Assembly: GCF_019207085.1 (NCBI RefSeq)
Contig: NZ_JAATOM010000023.1
Location: 1-64,000, forward strand
Direction: 5' to 3'
Source: Variovorax sp. dw_308
GTDB taxonomy: Bacteria > Pseudomonadota > Gammaproteobacteria > Burkholderiales > Burkholderiaceae_C
Length of the DNA stretch: 64,000 bases
Shown here in pieces: positions 44,647 to 52,538 of this stretch. Every line of letters begins with the position of its first letter. Position 1 is the stretch's first letter. The notes below the pieces were generated by a model. That model had not been told where the DNA came from, did no database searches, and worked only from the letters and a program-made list of their open reading frames with translations. The position numbers and the translations under genes were made by a program.

Positions 44647-45444
44647 CTACGCGAAGCGCGGCGCTCGCTTCTCGAGGAAGGCGGACACGCCTTCCTGGAA
44701 ATCGGACGTGCCGGCACAGGCAACGAAGGATGCGGCCTCCGCGTCGAGCTGCTGATCGAGGGTGCGTTCCAGCGATTCGCGCACCAGGCGCTTGAGCCGC
44801 CCCAGCGCCTCGCGCGGGCCCTGGGCAAGACGCAGTGCCATGGCCTCGGTCTCGGACTGCAGCGACGCGGCGGGAACGACCCGGTTCACGAGGCCAAGGC
44901 GCAAGGCCTCGTGCGCTTCCACCGGCTCGCACAGCAGCGCGATCTCCAGGGCGTGGCGCAGTCCCACCAAGCGCGGGAGCGCCCAGGAGGTGGCGCAATC
45001 GGAGCTGGCGCCGATCTTCGGATAAGCCAGGTTGAAGCGCGTGCCTTCCGCGGCAATGCCCAAGTCGCAGGCCAGTGCCAGTCCCAGCCCGCCGCCGGCC
45101 ACCGCGCCATGCAGGCTTGCGATGACCGGCGCAGCCAGGCGCGCAAGAATGCGGATGCCACCGTGCATTCCTTCGATCAACGACTGCGCGGTAGCCTGCG
45201 GGTCGTCGCGCATCGCGCCGAGATCTCCGCCGGCCATGAAGGCGCGACCTTCGCCGCTGACGACGACGACGCGCACCTGCGGGTCTTCTGCAATCCGTTG
45301 GCAGGCCATCCTGAACCCTTGCGCCACGGCCACATCGATCGCGTTCAGCGAGCGGGGGCGGTTGAAGCGGATGTGCGCCACGCCTTCGGGGCTGCGCCAA
45401 TCAAGCACCGGCTCGTCAGCGCTCGCTCGCTCTGGGTAGCTCAT
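44647..45444 (-). CDS. Enoyl-CoA hydratase/isomerase (crotonase) family protein
   Basis: Crotonases hydrate or isomerise 2-enoyl-CoA in beta-oxidation. The 265-aa protein has the oxyanion-hole motifs GEGRAFMAGGDLGAM and IASLHGAVAGGGLGLALACD, followed by KIGASSDCATSWALPRLVGL. The position usually holding Glu144/Glu164 is changed in this stretch, so it may be an isomerase or other crotonase type and not a classical hydratase. ATG 45444 overlaps the acyl-CoA dehydrogenase stop by ATGA. Confidence 0.88.
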   Translation of the reverse strand: MSYPERASADEPVLDWRSPEGVAHIRFNRPRSLNAIDVAVAQGFRMACQRIAEDPQVRVVVVSGEGRAFMAGGDLGAMRDDPQATAQSLIEGMHGGIRILARLAAPVIASLHGAVAGGGLGLALACDLGIAAEGTRFNLAYPKIGASSDCATSWALPRLVGLRHALEIALLCEPVEAHEALRLGLVNRVVPAASLQSETEAMALRLAQGPREALGRLKRLVRESLERTLDQQLDAEAASFVACAGTSDFQEGVSAFLEKRAPRFA

Positions 45445-46718
45445 GCCGCGGCCTCCACCACCTCGTGCTCCATGGGGGGCACCTGGTAGCGCGTGGCGGC
45501 ACCCGGTTCCTTCTTGACCCGCGACAGTTCATGGCGAGCCAGCGTGCGCAGGTGGACTTCGTCAGGCCCGTCAAAGAACCGGAACGCACGGCCCCAGCTC
45601 CAGAGAAAGGCCAGTGGCGTGTCGGGCGTCAGCCCCATCGCGCCGAACACCTGGATTGCCCGATCCAGCACGCGGGTCTGCAGCTGCGCCGCGACCAGCT
45701 TGATCGCCGACACGTCGATCTGCGCGGCCTTGTTCCCCTGCTCATCCATGACCCAGGCAGCACGCAGCACGAAGAGTCGCGCCTGGTCGATCTCGACGCG
45801 CGAGTAGCCGATCCAGTCCTGCACGTTCGCGAAATCGGACAAGCGCTTGCCGAAAGCCTGCCGCTGCAAGGCGCGGTCGCACATGAGGTCCAGCGCCAGT
45901 TCGCACTGTCCGATGGTGCGCATGCAGTGGTGAACCCGACCCGGCCCGAGGCGCGCCTGCGCCAGCGCGAAGCCCGCGTTCTCCTCCCCGAGGAGGTTGG
46001 ACACCGGAACCCGCACGTCGCGGTACTCGATCTCGCAATGGCCTTCGGGCGTGTGGTGGTTCATGATCGCCACATTGCGCACGATGCGTACACCCGGGGT
46101 GTCCAGCGGCACGATGACCATCGAGTGCCGCGCATGTCGCGGCGCTTCGGGGCTCTGGTCACTCACGCCCATCACGATCGAGACGCGGCACAGCGGATGC
46201 AACGCGCCGGTGATGAACCACTTGCGGCCGTTGATGACGTAGTCGTCGCCCTCGCGATGGATCGTGGTGCGGATGTTGGTGGCATCCGACGAGGCCACGT
46301 CGGGCTCGGTCATCGAGAAGCAGGAGCGGATCACGCCATCGAGCAACGGCACCAGCCAGCGACTGGCCTGCGCCGGGGTCGCGAACAAGTGCAGCAGTTC
46401 CATGTTGCCGGTGTCGGGCGCATTGCAGTTGAAGACCTCCGAGGCCCATGGGATACGACCCATGATTTCGGCAAGAGGGGCGTATTCGATGTTCGACAAC
46501 CGCGTACCCGGCTCGCCCGAACGCAAGCCTGGCAGGAACAGGTTCCAGAGTCCCTCGGCACGGGCCGCTCGCTTGAGCGGTTCGACGATCTCGCTCGGAA
46601 AGCGCCCCTTCGCCGCGATGCGCTCCCACGCGGCGTTCTGCGGAAGCACCCGGTCATGCATGAAATTGCGCAAGCGGCGTTGCAGCGCGAGGTTGGCTTC
46701 GGTGTAGGCGAATTCCAT
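45441..46718 (-). CDS. Acyl-CoA dehydrogenase family protein
   Basis: FAD enzyme that introduces the alpha,beta double bond into an acyl-CoA. The 425-aa protein starts MEFAYTEANLALQRRLRNFM. The middle domain contains CFSMTEPDVASSDATNIRTT and YVINGRKWFITGA, and the C-terminal helical domain has RQAFGKRLSDFANVQDWIGY and IQVFGAMGLTPDTPLAFLWS. Together with the preceding phosphotransferase gene it resembles the two halves of ACAD10/11-type proteins, which process 4-hydroxyacyl-CoAs. That link is an inference from gene order. Confidence 0.93.
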   Translation of the reverse strand: MEFAYTEANLALQRRLRNFMHDRVLPQNAAWERIAAKGRFPSEIVEPLKRAARAEGLWNLFLPGLRSGEPGTRLSNIEYAPLAEIMGRIPWASEVFNCNAPDTGNMELLHLFATPAQASRWLVPLLDGVIRSCFSMTEPDVASSDATNIRTTIHREGDDYVINGRKWFITGALHPLCRVSIVMGVSDQSPEAPRHARHSMVIVPLDTPGVRIVRNVAIMNHHTPEGHCEIEYRDVRVPVSNLLGEENAGFALAQARLGPGRVHHCMRTIGQCELALDLMCDRALQRQAFGKRLSDFANVQDWIGYSRVEIDQARLFVLRAAWVMDEQGNKAAQIDVSAIKLVAAQLQTRVLDRAIQVFGAMGLTPDTPLAFLWSWGRAFRFFDGPDEVHLRTLARHELSRVKKEPGAATRYQVPPMEHEVVEAAA

Positions 46719-46746
46719 GAGGGACGTGTTCCTTGGTGTTGTTCGT

Positions 46747-47796
46747 TCAGGTGGTGTGCATCGGCTCGTCGATGGCCTCGAGGCCGCGCCTCGCCATCGC
46801 GGCGGCGAGCGAACCGACATGCGCTGCGTTGCCGGCCACGGCGGTACCTGCCCGCGAGCGCGCGGCAATGCCCTCGAAGATGACGGCCCAGCGCATGAAG
46901 GCAAAGGCCCAGTGGAAAGGCTGCACCTTGGAGCGCCGTCCTGCCGCGCGGTAGTAACGATCCAGGTACTCGACCTCCGACGGGATGCCGAGCGCTGCCA
47001 GGTCGAGGCCGCGGATCCCGTCGTACTCCGTCGGCAGCGTGCGCCAGGCCACAGTGTTGAATGCCACATCGGCCAGCGGATGTCCGAGCGTGGACAGTTC
47101 CCAGTCGAGCACGCCGATCACGCGCGGCTCCGAGGGGTGGTACATCAGGTTGCCGATCTTGAAGTCGCCGTGCACCAGGGTGGTTTCATCATCCTCCGGC
47201 AGGTTTTGGCCGAGCCAGCGCAGCAGCGTATCGAGGTCAGCGTTCTCGCCGGTGCGCGACAGGGCCCATTGCCCTGCCCAGCGGCGCAACTGCCGTTCGA
47301 AGAAGGCGCCGCGCTTGCCGAAGCCTTCGAGGCCGAACCCGGCCCAGTCGAGCCTATGCAGCGTGGCCATCGTGTCGGCCATGGCGAGGTAGAGCGCACG
47401 GCGCTCCGCGGGCGCAACACCCGGCAGCGCATGCGTCGGAAAGATGCGGCCCTCGATGCGATCCATGACGTAGAAAGGCGTGCCGACGACGTCGACCGAT
47501 TCGCAATACAGCACCATCGACGGTACAGGCAGCGCGCTGTCGGCGAGCGCGCGCATCACGCGATACTCGCGGTCCACCGCATGTGCCGACGGCAGCACGA
47601 CGCCGGCCGGCTTCTTGCGCAGCACCATGCGGCGGTTGTCGTAGCTCAGGAAGAAAGTCGGATTGGACTGGCCGCCGCCGATGCGTTCCAGTTGCATCGG
47701 CCCGCGCAGGCCCGGGACCTCGCGCTGCAGGAAGGCGTCGAGCCTCTCGGGATCGAAGCCGGCCGTCCCCGCCGCACGCTCAGGCGGGTTCTGCAT
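46747..47796 (-). CDS. Phosphotransferase family protein (APH fold, ACAD10/11 N-domain-like)
   Basis: Kinase-fold protein related to aminoglycoside phosphotransferases. The nucleotide site shows GGGQSNPTFFLSYDNRRMVL and LRKKPAGVV. The catalytic loop is TTLVHGDFKIGNLMYHPSEP and the metal-binding DxE/D is VIGVLDWELSTLGHPLADV. In ACAD10/11 this domain phosphorylates 4-hydroxyacyl-CoA to prepare elimination of phosphate. ATG 47796 overlaps the upstream PhyH gene by 17 bp; ATG 47820 is possible. Next to an acyl-CoA dehydrogenase gene and a hydroxylase gene, this fits a hydroxyacyl-CoA route. Confidence 0.9.
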   Translation of the reverse strand: MQNPPERAAGTAGFDPERLDAFLQREVPGLRGPMQLERIGGGQSNPTFFLSYDNRRMVLRKKPAGVVLPSAHAVDREYRVMRALADSALPVPSMVLYCESVDVVGTPFYVMDRIEGRIFPTHALPGVAPAERRALYLAMADTMATLHRLDWAGFGLEGFGKRGAFFERQLRRWAGQWALSRTGENADLDTLLRWLGQNLPEDDETTLVHGDFKIGNLMYHPSEPRVIGVLDWELSTLGHPLADVAFNTVAWRTLPTEYDGIRGLDLAALGIPSEVEYLDRYYRAAGRRSKVQPFHWAFAFMRWAVIFEGIAARSRAGTAVAGNAAHVGSLAAAMARRGLEAIDEPMHTT

Positions 47797-48577
47797 GTCG
47801 GGCCCGCTCACGCAGCGCATCGGGCGAGCCCGCGCGCACTGGCGTGAAATCGGTGTGCGCGATGTACTCGGGCCGCTGCTGCTGGCCGCGCAGATGGTTC
47901 GACACCGCAGAGAGCGTCAGGTAGACGATGCGGCGCGGATACGGTGTCATGTTGGGAGGCGAACCGTGCGCCATGTTCGCGTGGAACATGAGCAGGCTGC
48001 CCGGGCGGCCGGTGGGCGCGATTATCCCGCCCTGCTCCGCCATCTCCGAGACGACGTCGGGCTTCAGATACCAACCGGGATGCGAGGTCGTGATGTCGTC
48101 GTAGGCGTCCGGCAGCGCGCCGTGCCGATGGCTCTTCGGAATCAGCATCAGAGCGCCGTTGATCGGCTTCACCTCATCGAGGAACAGTGCGATGTTCATC
48201 GCGCGCGGCGCGGGCATCCCGTCGAAGCGCTGCCATGACGGGAAGTCCTGGTGCCACTGCCAGGTCTCGCCGGCAAAGGCGGCCATCGCATTGATCTTGA
48301 ACTGGTGCATGTACACCGGCTCGCCGAAGATCTGCTCCAGCGGCTCGACAAGCCGGGGATCGTGCGCCAGCACATCGAAGACTTCGTTGTAGCGGTGCAC
48401 CGCGAAGGCAGTGCGCGGCACGCCTGACCTCTCGCGACGGATTTCCTCGCGCGGCTCGGCGAGCACGCGGGCGGCCTGCGCCTGCAGCACCGCCATCTCC
48501 TCGGCATCGAAGCAGTCGGGAAAGAACAGGTAGCCCTGCTCGTCGAAGAAGCGAAGTTGCTCGTCGCTGAGTTTCAT
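47780..48577 (-). CDS. Phytanoyl-CoA dioxygenase (PhyH) family protein 2
   Basis: 265-aa Fe(II)/2-oxoglutarate dioxygenase, close in style to ectoine hydroxylases: MKLSDEQLRFFDEQGYLFFP, then WQWHQDFPSWQRFDGMP (HxD), NIALFLDEVKPINGALMLIP and LLMFHANMAHGSPPNMTPY (distal His). The terminal segment QQQRPEYIAHTDFTPVRAG is shared with PhyH 3 and 4. GGAG eight bases upstream of ATG 48577. It follows DctP 2 by 15 bp. Confidence 0.9.
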   Translation of the reverse strand: MKLSDEQLRFFDEQGYLFFPDCFDAEEMAVLQAQAARVLAEPREEIRRERSGVPRTAFAVHRYNEVFDVLAHDPRLVEPLEQIFGEPVYMHQFKINAMAAFAGETWQWHQDFPSWQRFDGMPAPRAMNIALFLDEVKPINGALMLIPKSHRHGALPDAYDDITTSHPGWYLKPDVVSEMAEQGGIIAPTGRPGSLLMFHANMAHGSPPNMTPYPRRIVYLTLSAVSNHLRGQQQRPEYIAHTDFTPVRAGSPDALRERARHAEPA

Positions 48578-48592
48578 TGCGACATCTCCTGT

Positions 48593-49615
48593 TCAGGCCA
48601 AACCGCCGGCATACTTTTCAAGGACACCCCAGGCCTCGGGCCCGAACTTCTCGCGCCACTCCTTGTAGAAGCCCGCCTTCTGCAGCGCGACGCGAAACGG
48701 TTCGCGGTCCGGCCGGTTGAAGGTCATGCCCTTGGCCTTGAGGTTGGTCTCGACGGTCACGTTGAACTTGGCCAGGTCGTCCCGCGCGAGCAGCGTCGCG
48801 GCATTGATGTTCTTCGAGACGATCGCCTGCATGTCGGGCGGAAGGCTCGCCCACACCTTGGCATTGGCGCAGTTGTAGTAGCCCTCCCATGTGTGGGAAG
48901 TGAGCGAACAGAAGCTCTGGACCTCGTAGAGCTTGGCGATCTCGAGGAGCTGAAGCGGATTGGTCTGCGCGTCCACCACCCGCGTCTGCAGCGCAACGTA
49001 CAGCTCGGGGAAGGGGATGGCCACCGGCGATGCGCCGAGCGAGCGAAACAGGGACACGTACAGGGGCACCACCGAGGCGCGCACCTTCAGGCCCTTCATG
49101 TCGTCGGGCGTGTTGATCGGCTTGGTGCGCGTGGTCATCTGCATGAAGCCATGGTCGCTCGCCTTCTCGAAGGCATGCAGGCCGACCTTGGTGTAGATGG
49201 TGCGCAGGTAGGCACCGAAGTCACCGTCCATCGCAGCCCAGACGTCGTCGTAGGTCTTGAAGGCAAAAGGCACGCTGTGCAGTGCACCCCGCGGGTCCAT
49301 GCTCGACAGATGCCCCTGCGGCAGGTACATGAAATGCATGGCGCCGGAGCGCACCTGCGAAACCATGTCGATGTCGCTGCCAAGAGCGCCGCCGGGAAAG
49401 GACTGGATGTCTACGCGGCCGCCGCTCTCTTCGCGGATCTTCTTGAACGCTTCCTCGTTGCGCACGGTCGACGGATGGTTGGGTGCCATCGAGCTGCCGA
49501 ACTTGTAGTTGAACTCGGCGGCACGGGCAAAGCGCGGAAGGCTCAGGGTCGAAATTGCCGCGCCTGCCGCGAGCGAGCCGGTGATCATCTTCCTGCGCGT
49601 GATAGTGGTGGCCAT
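48593..49615 (-). CDS. TRAP transporter substrate-binding protein (DctP), copy 2
   Basis: 340 aa. MATTITRRKMITGSLAAGAA is a twin-arginine-like signal ending near ARAAEF. The DctP fold shows DMKGLKVRASVVPLYVSLFR (conserved Arg) and YVALQTRVVDAQTNPLQLLE. It is closer to DctP 3 (shared AAEFNYK start) than to DctP 1. It sits between thiolase and PhyH 2 in the minus-strand operon; no permease gene is directly beside it, so it probably shares the fused DctQM. Confidence 0.92.
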   Translation of the reverse strand: MATTITRRKMITGSLAAGAAISTLSLPRFARAAEFNYKFGSSMAPNHPSTVRNEEAFKKIREESGGRVDIQSFPGGALGSDIDMVSQVRSGAMHFMYLPQGHLSSMDPRGALHSVPFAFKTYDDVWAAMDGDFGAYLRTIYTKVGLHAFEKASDHGFMQMTTRTKPINTPDDMKGLKVRASVVPLYVSLFRSLGASPVAIPFPELYVALQTRVVDAQTNPLQLLEIAKLYEVQSFCSLTSHTWEGYYNCANAKVWASLPPDMQAIVSKNINAATLLARDDLAKFNVTVETNLKAKGMTFNRPDREPFRVALQKAGFYKEWREKFGPEAWGVLEKYAGGLA

Positions 49616-49662
49616 GGTGCTTGTCTCCGTTGTATTCGATTCGAATGGAACGCGCGCCGCGT

Positions 49663-50916
49663 TCAGGCGCGCTGCAGGACCGTGATGGCGCAGATCGCGT
49701 CGTCGAAACCCATCGTGCCGCCGGCGTTCTCAGCCAAGCCGATGTCGGCGTCCTTCACCTGTCGCGGCCCGGCCTCACCGCGCAACTGAGCGGTGATCTC
49801 GTGGATCATCGAGAGCCCCGTGGCGCCGACCGGGTGGCCCTTCGAGATCAGACCACCCGAGGTGTTGATCGGCGTGCGGCCGCCGATTGCGGAGCCACCA
49901 GATTCCGCGAAGCGCCCACCCTCGCCGAAATCGCAGAAGCCGAGCATCTCGGGTTGGTAGATCTCTCCGTAGGTCGTGGCGTCGTGCACTTCCGCCAGGT
50001 CGATGTCGCCGGGTGCGATGTCGGCGAAGGCATAGGCATGACGCGCCGCGACATGGCTGACGCCGGGCTCGTCGATGTCGCGGTACTTGCCGTTCGCAAG
50101 CGATGATGCACGCACCTTCACCGCCCGCTCCCGCACTGCGGCAGGCAGCGTGTCGAAGACGCGCTTCGAGCACAGGATCGCTGCAGCCGCGCCGTCGCCG
50201 ATCGGCGCGCACATCGAGCGTGTGAGTGGAAAGCTGATCTCGCGGTCCGTCATGGCCTTGTCGACGCTGACCTCGAACTGGTACTGGGCCAGCGGGTTGA
50301 GGCTTCCGTTGTGGTGCGTCTTGGAAGCCGCGATCGCGAACTGGCGCTGCGTGGTGCCGTACTTGGCCATGTGGTAGGCCGCCTGCATCGCATAGGTGTC
50401 CATGTTCAGGGTGCCACCCGCGCCGTTGAGCACGAACGGGCGGTCTATCTTCTCGCCGGCCCTGCGGAAGTATTCGTGCCAGACTTCCGGGTTCATCTGG
50501 TCGAGACCACCGGTGAACAACTCGTACTGCCGCTTCGGATCGTCCGGTATGAAGGTCTTCTCGACGCCGACTGCCAGCGAGACGTCCGCAGTGCCGGAGA
50601 GCACGTCCTTCCACGCACCGTGGAATGCGAGCGAGCCGGTGGCACAGGCCCCCTCGACGTTGACCATCGGCACATACTCCGGGAACAGGCCCTCGGCCAC
50701 GAGTTCGGAGAAGCACACCTGCCCGCGGATGTTCGGCTGCTTGAACATCTCCATCTTCACGTTGCCGAACCACGAGCTGTCGATGCGCTCGCCATCGTCG
50801 AGCCCCGCGTCCGACAGCAGCTGGGTGTAGACCTCGCGAGTCAGGTCCTTGAAGCTCTTGTTCGGGAATTTTCCGAAGGCCGTGCAGGCCGTGCCAATCA
50901 CGTAGACGTCATCCAT
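49663..50916 (-). CDS. Thiolase / acetyl-CoA acetyltransferase-like (SCP-x type)
   Basis: 417-aa thiolase-fold protein that cleaves 3-ketoacyl-CoA or carries out related carbon-carbon bond steps. MDDVYVIGTACTAFGKFPNK starts the fold. The nucleophile Cys is in VNVEGACATGSLAFHGA, the His in EVHDATTYGEI and the GHP motif in GLISKGHPVGATGLSMIHE. SCP-x-type thiolases are often next to a DUF35 OB-fold partner; none is present here. AAGGA precedes ATG 50916. Confidence 0.92.
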   Translation of the reverse strand: MDDVYVIGTACTAFGKFPNKSFKDLTREVYTQLLSDAGLDDGERIDSSWFGNVKMEMFKQPNIRGQVCFSELVAEGLFPEYVPMVNVEGACATGSLAFHGAWKDVLSGTADVSLAVGVEKTFIPDDPKRQYELFTGGLDQMNPEVWHEYFRRAGEKIDRPFVLNGAGGTLNMDTYAMQAAYHMAKYGTTQRQFAIAASKTHHNGSLNPLAQYQFEVSVDKAMTDREISFPLTRSMCAPIGDGAAAAILCSKRVFDTLPAAVRERAVKVRASSLANGKYRDIDEPGVSHVAARHAYAFADIAPGDIDLAEVHDATTYGEIYQPEMLGFCDFGEGGRFAESGGSAIGGRTPINTSGGLISKGHPVGATGLSMIHEITAQLRGEAGPRQVKDADIGLAENAGGTMGFDDAICAITVLQRA

Positions 50917-50957
50917 GAGTTTGTTCCTTGGGTTGCAGATGATTGAAATGAGTGGAA

Positions 50958-52508
50958 TCAGATGGCCCGGTCATTGCCGTCCCAGAAGCGCTTGCGGATG
51001 GCCTTCTTGTCGACCTTGCCGACAGAGGTGCGCGGCAATTCGGCCCAGATCTGGACCGACTTGGGCGCCTTGATGCTGCCGAGCTGCGTCTTGCACCAGG
51101 CCATGACTTCAGCGGCATCGAGGGTGCTGCCAGCCTTCAGTTCGATCACACCGGTAACCGCTTCGCCCCACTTCTCGTCGGGCGCGCCGACCACGGCGCA
51201 CTCCTGGATCGCCGTGTGCGACAGCAGCACACTCTCCACCTCGCGCGGATAGACGTTGTAGCCGCCGGTGATGATCATTTCTTTCTTCCGGTCGACGATG
51301 AAGACGAAGCCGTCCGAATCGACATAGCCAACGTCGCCGGTGTGGTGCCACCCGTGCGTCGAGACCCCCGCGGTGGCGGCCGCGTTCTTGTAGTAGCCCG
51401 CCATCACGAGCGGGCCATTGACCACGAGTTCGCCCTTCTCCCCCGCACCGAGCAGGTGGCCGTCGTCATCCATGGCTGCCACGGGCGTGAGCAGCATGGG
51501 CTGGCCACAGCTCAGCAGCCGGCGTGCGCGTCCCGAATCGGCCAAGTCCGAGTGGTCCTCGCGCGAGAGGCAGGTGCAGAAGCTCGGTGCCTCGGTCTGG
51601 CCCCAGAACTGGATCATCACCGGGCCGAAGATCTCCAGGCACTGCCGCAGCTTGGTCACCGACATCGGCGCCGAGGTGTAGATGAAATATTCGAGCGACG
51701 AATAGTCGCGTCCCCGCACGCTCGCGTGCTCGAGCAACATGTAGATCGCCGTCGGCGGCAGATAGAGGTGAGTGACCTTCTCGCGCTCGATCGCGTCCAG
51801 GATCGCGCCGGCATCGAAGCCCGGCAGGATCACGGCGCGCCCGCCGAGCGCCATCAGCATGAAGGAGAAGGTGCCTGCCGCGTGCGTGATCGGCGACACG
51901 GCCAGGAACACCGGCGGCCTCCGCACGGGCGTGTGCGCATGAAAGTTGGCGGCCGCAATGTCCCAGTTGAGGCTGGTGAGCATCACCCCCTTCGGCAGCC
52001 CTGTGGTGCCGCCGGTGGAATAGAGGCTGACCACGTCGTTGGGCTCCCATGAGAACGGTTGCGGGCGTGGCGCGATGTCGCCGATCCAGTTTTCCAGCGC
52101 CTGCGCGCCCGCGACTGCTGCGTCGATGCAGATGCAGCGCATGAGCTTCGGGGAATGCGCCCGCAACACGTCGACTTCGCTGGCCAGTGAGGAATGGAAG
52201 AACAGCGTCGACACGTCGCAGTTGTCGAGGATGGCAATGTTCTCGCTTGCATGGTTCTTGGGATTGAGCGGTACATAGACCGCACCAGCCCACTGGATGC
52301 CGAGCAGGCACTCGACGGCCGCTGACGCATTCGGCGAATACACCGCGCACTTCTCGCCCGTGGGCTGGTCGCTGGCGTTCAGGCGACCCGCGATGCGCGT
52401 GACCATCGCATGTACCTCGTCGTAGCGCCGCGCGCCAGTCGCATCCTGCAGGCAGATGCGCGCGGGAAAGAGCGTTGCGCCGCGCGCAAAGAGTTGTGTG
52501 ATGGCCAT
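50958..52508 (-). CDS. AMP-dependent acyl-CoA synthetase/ligase, copy 2
   Basis: 516-aa ANL enzyme. Motifs: VVSLYSTGGTTGLPKGVMLT (P-loop-like), IQFWGQTEAPSFCTCLS, WHHTGDVGYVDSDGFVFIVD and DRKKEMIITGGYNVYPREVE, with the late catalytic Lys in RTSVGKVDKKAIRKRFW. It resembles medium-chain or aromatic acyl-CoA ligases. It lies 30 bp after the TRAP permease gene and 41 bp before the thiolase gene. It differs markedly from copy 1, so the two may act on different acids or intermediates. Confidence 0.92.
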   Translation of the reverse strand: MAITQLFARGATLFPARICLQDATGARRYDEVHAMVTRIAGRLNASDQPTGEKCAVYSPNASAAVECLLGIQWAGAVYVPLNPKNHASENIAILDNCDVSTLFFHSSLASEVDVLRAHSPKLMRCICIDAAVAGAQALENWIGDIAPRPQPFSWEPNDVVSLYSTGGTTGLPKGVMLTSLNWDIAAANFHAHTPVRRPPVFLAVSPITHAAGTFSFMLMALGGRAVILPGFDAGAILDAIEREKVTHLYLPPTAIYMLLEHASVRGRDYSSLEYFIYTSAPMSVTKLRQCLEIFGPVMIQFWGQTEAPSFCTCLSREDHSDLADSGRARRLLSCGQPMLLTPVAAMDDDGHLLGAGEKGELVVNGPLVMAGYYKNAAATAGVSTHGWHHTGDVGYVDSDGFVFIVDRKKEMIITGGYNVYPREVESVLLSHTAIQECAVVGAPDEKWGEAVTGVIELKAGSTLDAAEVMAWCKTQLGSIKAPKSVQIWAELPRTSVGKVDKKAIRKRFWDGNDRAI

Positions 52509-52538
52509 TGGAAGTTCGGTTGGAGAGGAACGGCGGGA

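Noticed and set aside
43724..45400. A 558-codon minus-strand frame that would fuse upstream sequence to LysR 1
   Set aside because: The first 256 residues are a shadow of the enoyl-CoA hydratase gene; the LysR start at 44632 is the family start.
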